8,517 nt of DNA, taken from Pirellulales bacterium. Lineage in GTDB: Bacteria; Planctomycetota; Planctomycetia; Pirellulales; Thermoguttaceae. Shown in pieces: positions 1-5,788 of the stretch (the stretch's first letter is position 1; each line of letters begins with the position of its first letter). The stretch is taken from NCBI GenBank assembly GCA_030642635.1, contig DAOWNK010000132.1, forward strand, positions 1 through 8,517. Reading direction: 5' to 3'. The notes beneath the pieces were generated by a model. That model ran no database searches, was not told the DNA's origin, and saw only the letters and a list, made by a program, of their open reading frames with translations. The translations under genes were made by a program, and so were the position numbers.

Positions 1-39
1 CGCTTGCGGCTTAGCAGTAGAAATACCAACGAGGCCATC

Positions 40-2307
40 ATGTTCAAAAAAGCATCGAGTGTTTGTACGTCATGGTTGTTGTGGATACTATGGACCGGGC
101 TGCTCGGTTCACAGGCGACGGCCTTTGCAATATCGCCGGAAGAGGCTGCACGGGGTGTGCTTGAGCGCCTGTTGCCGGAACGTACCGAATGTTTTGTGTT
201 GGAGTGTATCCCAAAACAAGACGGCCGGGACGTATTCGAGATCGAAGGCGTCGGCGGGAAGATCGTAGTTCGTGGTTCCAACGGCGTGTCGATCTGCTCG
301 GGGCTGAACTGGTACTTGAAGTATCATTGCCACTGCCACGTTTCCTGGTGTGGCGACCAACTCGATCTGCCCGACCCGCTGCCACCGGTGAAGGAAAAAA
401 TCCGCCGCGTCAGCCCGTTCAAGTATCGATATTGTTTCAACTTCTGTGCGTTCAGCTACACGTTGGCCTGGTGGGATTGGCCGCAGTGGGAGCGGATGAT
501 CGACTGGATGGCGCTACATGGTATCAACATGCCGCTGTCGGTTACAGGGCAGGAGGCCGTATGGCAAAAGGTATATCACGATCTGGGCCTAAACGACAAA
601 CAGATTTTGGGGTTCATCGCCGGGCCGGCATATCTGCCGTTCGGCTGGATGGGTTGCCTGGACGGCTGGGGCGGTCCGCTGCCGCAGAGTTGGATCGACG
701 GGCACCTGAAGTTGCAGAAGAAGATATTCGCCCGACAGCGTGAACTTGGCATGACACCCGTTTTGCAGGGGTTCACCGGCCATGTGCCGCTGGGGCTGAA
801 GGAAAAATTCCCGGATGCGAAACTCTGCAAACTGCCGACGTGGTACGAGTTCCAGACGTATTTCCTCGACCCGATGGATCTATTGTTCGAGCGGATCGGC
901 AAAGCGTTCATCGAGGAGCAGACCCGGCAGTTCGGCACGGCGCACCTTTACGCCTCCGACACGTTCATCGAAATGCAGCCTCCAACGAACGATCCGGAAT
1001 TTCTGGCCGCTATGGGCAAGGCCGTCTACGGCGCAATGATCGCCGGCGACCCGGAGGCAACATGGGTAATGCAAGGATGGATATTTAAGAACAAGCCGAA
1101 CTTCTGGAAGCCGCCGCAAGCGAAAGCGTTGTTCGGCGTGGTGCCGGATGATCGGATGATACTGATCGATCTGAAGTGCGAGGAATACCCTGTGTGGCAC
1201 CGGACCGAGGCATTCTACGGTAAGCCGTGGATATGGTGCATCGTGCAGAGCTTCGGCGGCAATGTCCGCATGGCGACCGCCATGCCGCAGATCAGCCGCA
1301 ATCTGAACACTGCGATGACAAGCCCCAAACGTGGCAAGCTGGTAGGCATCGGGATGATTATGGAAGGGCTGGGCTACAACCCGATCGCCTACGATTGGAT
1401 TACCGACATGGCCTGGCGCACTGAGGTACCGCAGTTGGAACCGTGGGTGTTGGACTTCGCCCGCCGGCGTTACGGCCGACTGCCCAACGCGGCCGGAGAT
1501 GTATGGAAGACTTTACTGAAAACCGTCTATGCTTCTTATGGCCGCGAGGGGTCGATCATCTGCGCCCGGCCGGCGCTCCGGCCGACGCTCGGATGCGACT
1601 CCTCGTGGATTCATCCCCAATCGCCCGCTGAATTGGTTCCCGTGTGGGAGAAACTGCTGGAGTGTGCCGATGGGCTACAAGACATCGATACGTACCGATA
1701 CGACCTGGTGCACGTGGGCAGACAGGCCCTGAGCAATCTGGCCAGTACGTACCATGCCGATATCGTGGCCACCTACAAGGCAAAAGATCGTAAGGCGTTT
1801 GCTGAAGCGAGTAAGCAATACCTGCAACTGATCCGCGACTTGGACGAACTGCTGGCCACACGCAAGGAATTCTTGTTAGGCCGATGGCTCGCCGACGCCC
1901 AGCGCTGGGCGACCGACGACAACGAAAGACGCCTGTACCAGTGGAACGCCCGATACCAGATCACCCTCTGGGGACCGCACGGACCGAACGACTATGCACA
2001 CAAGCAATGGTCGGGTTTGCTGACAGGTTATTACCTGCCGCGTTGGGAGATGTTCCTGAAATATCTTGACGATGGCCTAGCCGAAGGAAAGCCGCTGAAC
2101 TCGAAAAAATATGCCCGTGACATTCGAGCTTTTGAGTTGGACTGGACTCGGCAAACCGAACCATACCGGACTGAGCCGATGGGCGATTCAATTGCCGTGG
2201 CACGTAAGCTATGGACAAAGTATTACACTCAAAACGCCCTTTTACTTCGCAAAAGCAGTGTGCCTGGAAGCCGGAAGCCGGCGGGTGTGGCCAATTCCCG
2301 ATCTTGA
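40..2307 (+). CDS. Alpha-N-acetylglucosaminidase, GH89 (NAGLU family), secreted
   Basis: Predicted retaining exo-hydrolase that releases terminal alpha-linked N-acetylglucosamine from glycans such as heparan-type chains or mucin-like caps. From the ATG at 40 it is 755 residues, close to human NAGLU (743). Residues 1-30 look like a Sec signal peptide: KK, a Trp/Leu-rich core, and an AFA cleavage site. By recall of the family, a small N-terminal domain (about 31-115) precedes a TIM barrel (about 125-450) and an all-helical C-terminal domain (about 455-730). The motif DTFIEMQPP places Glu311 where human Glu316 lies, and GIGMIMEGLG places Glu442 where human Glu446 lies, so the catalytic pair is intact. 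The family signature GDSxxVARKLWTKYY ends at residue 729; the last 26 residues (730-755) have no family counterpart known to me. The frame stays open upstream to the window edge, but ATG 40 is preferred for its signal peptide and a weak GAGG 5 nt upstream. Substrate is inferred. Confidence 0.93.
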   Translation: MFKKASSVCTSWLLWILWTGLLGSQATAFAISPEEAARGVLERLLPERTECFVLECIPKQDGRDVFEIEGVGGKIVVRGSNGVSICSGLNWYLKYHCHCHVSWCGDQLDLPDPLPPVKEKIRRVSPFKYRYCFNFCAFSYTLAWWDWPQWERMIDWMALHGINMPLSVTGQEAVWQKVYHDLGLNDKQILGFIAGPAYLPFGWMGCLDGWGGPLPQSWIDGHLKLQKKIFARQRELGMTPVLQGFTGHVPLGLKEKFPDAKLCKLPTWYEFQTYFLDPMDLLFERIGKAFIEEQTRQFGTAHLYASDTFIEMQPPTNDPEFLAAMGKAVYGAMIAGDPEATWVMQGWIFKNKPNFWKPPQAKALFGVVPDDRMILIDLKCEEYPVWHRTEAFYGKPWIWCIVQSFGGNVRMATAMPQISRNLNTAMTSPKRGKLVGIGMIMEGLGYNPIAYDWITDMAWRTEVPQLEPWVLDFARRRYGRLPNAAGDVWKTLLKTVYASYGREGSIICARPALRPTLGCDSSWIHPQSPAELVPVWEKLLECADGLQDIDTYRYDLVHVGRQALSNLASTYHADIVATYKAKDRKAFAEASKQYLQLIRDLDELLATRKEFLLGRWLADAQRWATDDNERRLYQWNARYQITLWGPHGPNDYAHKQWSGLLTGYYLPRWEMFLKYLDDGLAEGKPLNSKKYARDIRAFELDWTRQTEPYRTEPMGDSIAVARKLWTKYYTQNALLLRKSSVPGSRKPAGVANSRS

Positions 2308-2341
2308 AATCGGCCGTGCGATTTGATACATTTATCTATAT

Positions 2342-2359
2342 AGTGCAGTGGTATGCACT
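2342..2359 (+). other. Short inverted repeat after the GH89 gene
   Basis: AGTGCA (2342-2347) and TGCACT (2354-2359) are perfect complements around a 6-nt loop, beginning 35 nt after the GH89 stop. The stretch just before it (2321-2343) is AT-rich, unlike the genes on both sides. No T-run follows, so it is a poor intrinsic terminator. It lies at the suspected rearrangement junction and overlaps the GTG start assigned to the next frame. Confidence 0.35.
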
Positions 2360-3166
2360 TCGCTTATCGACCCGCTCGTCGCGGACCAAATGTTGGAGCA
2401 GATGGTGCGAATCGGCGCGCCGGTGGATACGTACATCGCCGCAGACCTGGCCAAAATGCCGGATTACAAGCTTTACATCGTTCTCAACGCGTTGTATCTA
2501 ACGCCCGAGCAGCGAAAAGTAATCCGGCAGCGCATCTGCGGCAATAATCACACCGTTCTTTGGGTCTACGGCCCCGGCTTCGTCACCGACGAGGGGTTGT
2601 CGGTCGAGAGCACCTCGGAACTGGTGGTGGGCATGCGACTTCGGATGGTCCCGGACTGGGTTCGCCCACGGCTTGCCTTGACCAACATGGACCACGACAT
2701 CACTCGCGGCTTGCCGCCTGGTTTAAGCTTCGGCACACACGACCCCATCGGCCCGATCTTCTTTTGCGACGACACAGAGGCGGCGATCCTCGGACAGTTG
2801 ACTGGCATGCGCGGACAGCGGCCTACGCACAACGAGATTGACGGCGGACCGGGCTTGGCCGTTAAAGACATGGGCACGTGGCGTTCGGTCTGGTGCGGCG
2901 TACCCAATCTGCCCGCCCCGCTGCTTCGCGGCATCGCTCGCTGGGCCGGCGTACACATTTACAGCGACCAGGACGACGTCGTCTATGCCACGCATTCGCT
3001 GCTGGCTATCCACGCCCGCCACAGCGGTCAACGGTCTGTCCTTCTGCCGAAAGCACTGGACGTGGTCGACGCCTTCACTGAGCAACCGGTGGCTAAGGGG
3101 GTTCGGGAGTTCCAGGTGAACCTGGCTCCCAACCAGACAGGGCTGTGGCTGATCTCGGCGCCATAA
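2348..3166 (+). CDS. C-terminal fragment of a large beta-galactosidase-like / GH-associated protein (5'-truncated)
   Basis: An open frame of 272 codons. Its sequence resembles the C-terminal, Rossmann-like (trimerisation-type) region of large secreted planctomycete and lentisphaerote glycosidase-like proteins. The recognisable stretches are RIGAPVDTYIAADL, PDYKLYIVLNALYLTPEQR, TVLWVYGPGF, GIARWAGVHIYSDQDDVVYA and a final LPKALDVVDAFTEQPV. That region normally follows a catalytic barrel of several hundred residues, which is absent. An in-frame stop lies at 2324-2326, there is no signal peptide, and no Shine-Dalgarno precedes the GTG at 2348. The next in-frame ATG is at 2390. The frame shows no internal stop or obvious frameshift, so the loss is recent or the fragment is still made. 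Family identity is from memory of typical proteins. It may be a pseudogene remnant or a stand-alone domain protein; the remnant reading is preferred. Confidence 0.6.
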   Translation: MVCTSLIDPLVADQMLEQMVRIGAPVDTYIAADLAKMPDYKLYIVLNALYLTPEQRKVIRQRICGNNHTVLWVYGPGFVTDEGLSVESTSELVVGMRLRMVPDWVRPRLALTNMDHDITRGLPPGLSFGTHDPIGPIFFCDDTEAAILGQLTGMRGQRPTHNEIDGGPGLAVKDMGTWRSVWCGVPNLPAPLLRGIARWAGVHIYSDQDDVVYATHSLLAIHARHSGQRSVLLPKALDVVDAFTEQPVAKGVREFQVNLAPNQTGLWLISAP

Positions 3167-3172
3167 GCAGAT

Positions 3173-3231
3173 AAAAGACGTTCTCCGAGCGGAATAAACG
3201 GAACAGATCTAACATAACATTAACGTCTTTT
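3173..3231. terminator. Possible bidirectional terminator between convergent genes
   Basis: A perfect 10-bp inverted repeat, AAAAGACGTT (3173-3182) and AACGTCTTTT (3222-3231), flanks a 39-nt loop, starting 6 nt after the stop of the plus-strand frame. It reads AA..TTTT on either strand and lies between two genes that converge (3166 and 3314), where a two-way terminator would be useful. The large loop and modest GC make it weaker than a textbook intrinsic terminator. Confidence 0.4.
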
Positions 3232-3322
3232 GCGAAGCACCTGGCACACGGTCAATCACGCCCGCCCGGCGCCTCGCCCAAAACGTCAATATTAGACCTG
3301 TCCCGTTTTCCGTTTATTTCCG
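3190..3322. repeat. Near-perfect inverted repeat spanning the convergent intergenic region
   Basis: CGGAATAAACGG (3190-3201) is matched in inverted orientation by CCGTTTATTTCCG (3310-3322), which has one extra T. The right copy overlaps the last codons and TAA stop of the minus-strand oxidoreductase. The two copies enclose about 108 bp that includes the 3280-3309 element. This could be the footprint of a small inserted element or a long-range hairpin; a chance match cannot be excluded. Confidence 0.35.
3280..3309. repeat. 30-nt repeat-like element with AAAACG/CGTTTT ends
   Basis: The 30 nt from 3280 to 3309 begin AAAACGTC, have a central AATATT, and end GTCCCGTTTT; the terminal six bases are inverted complements. 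The core (GTCAATATTAGACCTGTCCC) resembles, from memory only, short dispersed intergenic repeats seen in many bacterial genomes, some near REP-associated transposases. No transposase lies in the window. Copy number in the genome would decide this. Confidence 0.3.
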
Positions 3323-4306
3323 GGCCTCTTGCAAAACGCTTTCCAGCGATACTGCCTTGCCGCTTTGACGTTTGCTGCGGTTAGCGGCCTCGATGAAGGC
3401 GATGATTTCCAACGTTTCTTTTGCGCTGACCGGTGGTTTGCCGGTCTTGAAGAATTTTGCGATCTCTATTATCAACGGTTCATATCCTTCCCAGGCGCCG
3501 CTGGGTGCGATGCCTTTGGTCCCGAAAACCATCGCCCCGAAACCACCACGTCCCCGGCGAATACCTCGCAACGTTCCCACACGGCCGTCCTGCCACGTGC
3601 CCACGACCATGGTCGCTGCTTCGGTACTAACGCAGGTGACCGACTTGCACCCGGGTCCCATTATCGTCAGCAGTGTTTCCGCCCCATGGATGCCGTAGTA
3701 GAACAAGTCCGGGTGTTCCGGGCACAGCGGTTTGTTCGGGCTGTAGGCGTCGCAGCCTACTACGCGGCCGATCCGCGGATCGTCGCGCATCCGGTAAATT
3801 CCAGAGCTGTACCGAAGCGACGAGGCGGAGAAGCACGGCACGTTGTGCTGTTCGGCCAGGCGGAATATCTCCACCGCGTCGGCCAGCGAGGCGGTCATCG
3901 GCTTGTCGATAAATACCGGTTTGCCTGCGGCAAGAACCGGCTTTACTTGCTCCAGGTGAACCCGGCCGTCCAGACTTTGCAGCAGTACGACGTCGACTTT
4001 CTTCAATAACTCATCGATGGAATCGACGATTTCCACGCCCATCTGCTGAACTTTGGGAGCGCAGGTTTTCAGTAGTTGGCGGCTACGTGGCACTTCGGGA
4101 CTGCCGCCTGGAAATGCCGCCACCACCACCACGTCGGCCAGTTCGCCGGTCGCTTTCGGATCGTTAAGTATCTTCGTAAAGGCGACCGCGTGCGACGTAT
4201 CCAGCCCGATGATCCCAGCCTTGATCGGCTCGGCCGACCGGCAGGTTTGAATCAATACGCCAAACACCAGAATGCAAAACACAATGCGTTTGATTGAACT
4301 AACCAT
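3314..4306 (-). CDS. Sec-exported Gfo/Idh/MocA family oxidoreductase
   Basis: Predicted 330-residue NAD(P)-fold oxidoreductase acting on a sugar or sugar derivative outside the cytoplasm. Residues 1-25 form a signal peptide: K6-R7, a hydrophobic core 8-19, and a likely cut near CRSA. The mature protein opens with KAGIIGLDTSHA, a variant dinucleotide motif in which the third Gly of GxGxxG is replaced by the TSH segment. The family EKP loop reads DKP (Asp134-Lys135-Pro136), keeping the lysine. His207 in YYGIHGAETL is the likely catalytic histidine. A GGFGAMVFGTKG stretch fits the beta-sheet C-terminal domain. The start is supported by GGGAG 9 nt upstream (4316-4320). It sits 48 bp downstream of a Tat-exported paralogue, probably in one transcript. 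The missing glycine and the Asp for Glu change leave cofactor use open. Substrate unknown. Confidence 0.85.
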   Translation of the reverse strand: MVSSIKRIVFCILVFGVLIQTCRSAEPIKAGIIGLDTSHAVAFTKILNDPKATGELADVVVVAAFPGGSPEVPRSRQLLKTCAPKVQQMGVEIVDSIDELLKKVDVVLLQSLDGRVHLEQVKPVLAAGKPVFIDKPMTASLADAVEIFRLAEQHNVPCFSASSLRYSSGIYRMRDDPRIGRVVGCDAYSPNKPLCPEHPDLFYYGIHGAETLLTIMGPGCKSVTCVSTEAATMVVGTWQDGRVGTLRGIRRGRGGFGAMVFGTKGIAPSGAWEGYEPLIIEIAKFFKTGKPPVSAKETLEIIAFIEAANRSKRQSGKAVSLESVLQEARK

Positions 4307-4329
4307 TCACTTTATCTCCCTGGCTCCTG

Positions 4330-4357
4330 GCCCCTAATCCCTAGCCCCTAATCCCTA
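4330..4357 (-). repeat. Tandem 14-bp G-rich repeat with G-quadruplex potential
   Basis: Two exact tandem copies of GCCCCTAATCCCTA (plus strand) occupy 4330-4343 and 4344-4357. Read on the mRNA-sense minus strand they give four runs of 3-4 G with loops of 4, 3 and 4 nt, which fits an intramolecular quadruplex pattern. The distal copy supplies the TAG stop (4357-4355) of the upstream oxidoreductase, and the array ends 23 nt before the ATG of the downstream one. Further G-rich sequence (CCAGGAGCCAGGGAG on the minus strand) continues to the Shine-Dalgarno of that gene. Folding is inferred from pattern only. Confidence 0.75.
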
Positions 4358-5734
4358 ACTCTCTATAACGTATGGTACACGTTGCTCGCGACTCAGCCAA
4401 CCGTTGGCCTCGTCGTCGCCGACGATTTGCTCCGCTTTTGGATCCCAAGTGATCTTTTTGCGGCCGAGCCGGAACATGATATTGCACAGGTGGCACGGCG
4501 TAAGCGAGCGATGGTGAACCGCTACGCTGGTGGCCGGCGCCTTGCGAGTCTTCATGCACTCGATGAAGTTCTTCATGTGGTCGTTGCTCTCATAAAGCCG
4601 AACCCTATCTTCAGGCAACGGGTTGTCTTTTAACTGCTCGACCGGCTTGCCGTACACTCTTCTTTTGTTGGCAAACACCCGGCCTTTATCACCGGTGAAC
4701 ATGATGCCGTTGCGCTCACGGTCGACAAACTTGGCATTCGACTGGTGGAACAGTTTGAATTCTTCGCTGTCCATGGAACTGCGGCCGTAGTGCTTGTCGG
4801 TGCCGACCACACAGAATGAGAGCTTGATGTCGCCGGGATACTCCATCTCGGCCACGAATCGGTCTGCGGTGTTGTAGCTGTTCGGGTTAGGCTTATTTGG
4901 GAATATCGCCGCGGCCTCGATCTCCAGCGGTCCGGTGTTCTCCACGTCCATCCCCCAGTGGGCGATATCCATCCAGTGTGCGCCCCAGTCGGTGGTCATG
5001 CCGCCGGAGTATTCGTACCACCAGCGAAACGTGTAAAGAGTTCGCTCCTTGCAATACTCGTGCACCGGCGCTTGGCCCTGGTAGACGTCCCAATTCAATT
5101 CCGGCGGGACCGGCTTGATTTGAAACGGGCCGCCCCGGGTGTGCCGGTAGGGCAGTGTTACGCCCACGTGCTTCAGCTTGCCGATCCGGCCATTGCGTAC
5201 CAACTCGCAGGCCAGGTGAAAATGCGGACGGCTGCGATGGTGCGTGCCGATCTGTACGATCCGGTCGCTCTGGGCGGCAACTTTACGGAGCATCTTGCCC
5301 TCGTCTATGGTCAGCGTAAGCGGTTTTTCGGCGTACAGGTCCTTGCCCGACTTGATTGCGGCGATGTTGATCGCCGTGTGCCAATGGTCGGGCGTGGCAT
5401 TGATTACCGCGTCGATGTCGTTGCGTTCCAACAGCTTGCGATAGTCGTTGCAGATGTCCAGTTTTCCGCCGAGTTTCTCCTTAAATTTTTCGGCCTGCCT
5501 GCTGTCCACGTCGCAGACGGCCACGACCTCGGCATCCTTAACGGCAAATTCGGCCAATTGCGGTCCACGAAGGCCCACACCGATAAAAGCAATATGCGGA
5601 CGGTCGTTCTTGGCTGTTGACTCGTCGGCTCGGGCCGAACTGCCGGTGAACCAATAAGGAATCGCAACCCCGGCGGCCGACAAGCGACCGGCCGAACGAA
5701 GAAAATCTCGACGATTGAAGATTGATGAAGTCAT
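4355..5734 (-). CDS. Tat-exported Gfo/Idh/MocA family oxidoreductase
   Basis: Predicted 459-residue NAD(P)-dependent sugar oxidoreductase exported folded, with its cofactor, by the Tat pathway. The N-terminus NRRDFLRSAG (Arg8-Arg9) followed by a moderately hydrophobic stretch is a Tat signal. The mature Rossmann domain starts IAFIGVGLRG (intact GxGxxG), followed by VVAVCDVD (acidic residue favouring NAD binding). TPDHWHT and YAEKP (Glu136-Lys137) are the cofactor and catalytic loops. TDWGAHWMDIAHWGM gives His253 and His259; by family rule the H-x-x-D segment contributes the catalytic histidine. Length and layout are typical of planctomycete Tat-tagged members. ATG at 5734 was chosen because AAGGAG lies 8 nt upstream; the GTG at 5743 would overlap that site. 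The stop codon lies inside a tandem repeat, so the last residues (after WLSREQR) may not be ancestral. Substrate unknown; a plain dehydrogenase or an NAD-using glycoside-cleaving role are both possible. Confidence 0.9.
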   Translation of the reverse strand: MTSSIFNRRDFLRSAGRLSAAGVAIPYWFTGSSARADESTAKNDRPHIAFIGVGLRGPQLAEFAVKDAEVVAVCDVDSRQAEKFKEKLGGKLDICNDYRKLLERNDIDAVINATPDHWHTAINIAAIKSGKDLYAEKPLTLTIDEGKMLRKVAAQSDRIVQIGTHHRSRPHFHLACELVRNGRIGKLKHVGVTLPYRHTRGGPFQIKPVPPELNWDVYQGQAPVHEYCKERTLYTFRWWYEYSGGMTTDWGAHWMDIAHWGMDVENTGPLEIEAAAIFPNKPNPNSYNTADRFVAEMEYPGDIKLSFCVVGTDKHYGRSSMDSEEFKLFHQSNAKFVDRERNGIMFTGDKGRVFANKRRVYGKPVEQLKDNPLPEDRVRLYESNDHMKNFIECMKTRKAPATSVAVHHRSLTPCHLCNIMFRLGRKKITWDPKAEQIVGDDEANGWLSREQRVPYVIES

Positions 5735-5742
5735 AATACACA

Positions 5743-5748
5743 CTCCTT
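5743..5748 (-). promoter_or_regulatory. Ribosome binding site deciding the start of the Tat oxidoreductase
   Basis: On the minus strand AAGGAG is followed by 8 nt (TGTGTATT) and then ATG at 5734. This spacing is ideal for the ATG and impossible for the GTG at 5743, which would start within the site itself. Confidence 0.8.
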
Positions 5749-5763
5749 TTCTGTTGTGTTGTT

Positions 5764-5788
5764 AAAAAAGTGTAACGAGTTATCTTTT
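5764..5788 (-). terminator. AU-rich hairpin with T-run in the lyase-oxidoreductase gap (weak)
   Basis: On the minus strand AAAAG pairs with CTTTT (5784-5788 with 5766-5770), with an inner TAAC/GTTA pairing (5779-5782 with 5773-5776), and six T follow on the 3' side (5769-5764). It overlaps the stop codon of the lyase gene and precedes the Shine-Dalgarno of the next gene by about 16 nt. The stem is AU-rich, so it is at best a leaky attenuator or RNA-processing site; it could be chance. Confidence 0.25.

Noticed and set aside
4..39. Upstream TTG start for GH89
   Set aside because: It would add 12 polar residues before a clear signal peptide; ATG at 40 places the signal correctly. A start outside the window cannot be excluded.
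189..743. 184-codon overlapping frame inside the GH89 gene
   Set aside because: Arginine-rich out-of-frame translation typical of a shadow; the GH89 frame explains the region.
2323..2342. Promoter-like TTGATA and TATATA before the truncated frame
   Set aside because: The two hexamers are only 8 bp apart instead of about 17, so they cannot form one sigma-70 promoter.
3329..4009. 226-codon plus-strand open frame opposite the Sec oxidoreductase
   Set aside because: Fully antisense to a family-recognisable gene, and its translation shows no recognisable motif.
4330..4357. CRISPR-like repeats
   Set aside because: The two copies are directly adjacent with no spacers and only 14 bp long, and no cas gene is present.
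4958..5620. 220-codon plus-strand open frame opposite the Tat oxidoreductase
   Set aside because: It mirrors the strongly recognisable minus-strand gene, has no Shine-Dalgarno, and its translation resembles no family; antisense shadow of a GC-rich gene.
5735..5743. GTG start for the Tat oxidoreductase
   Set aside because: It overlaps the AAGGAG site that is correctly spaced for the ATG at 5734.
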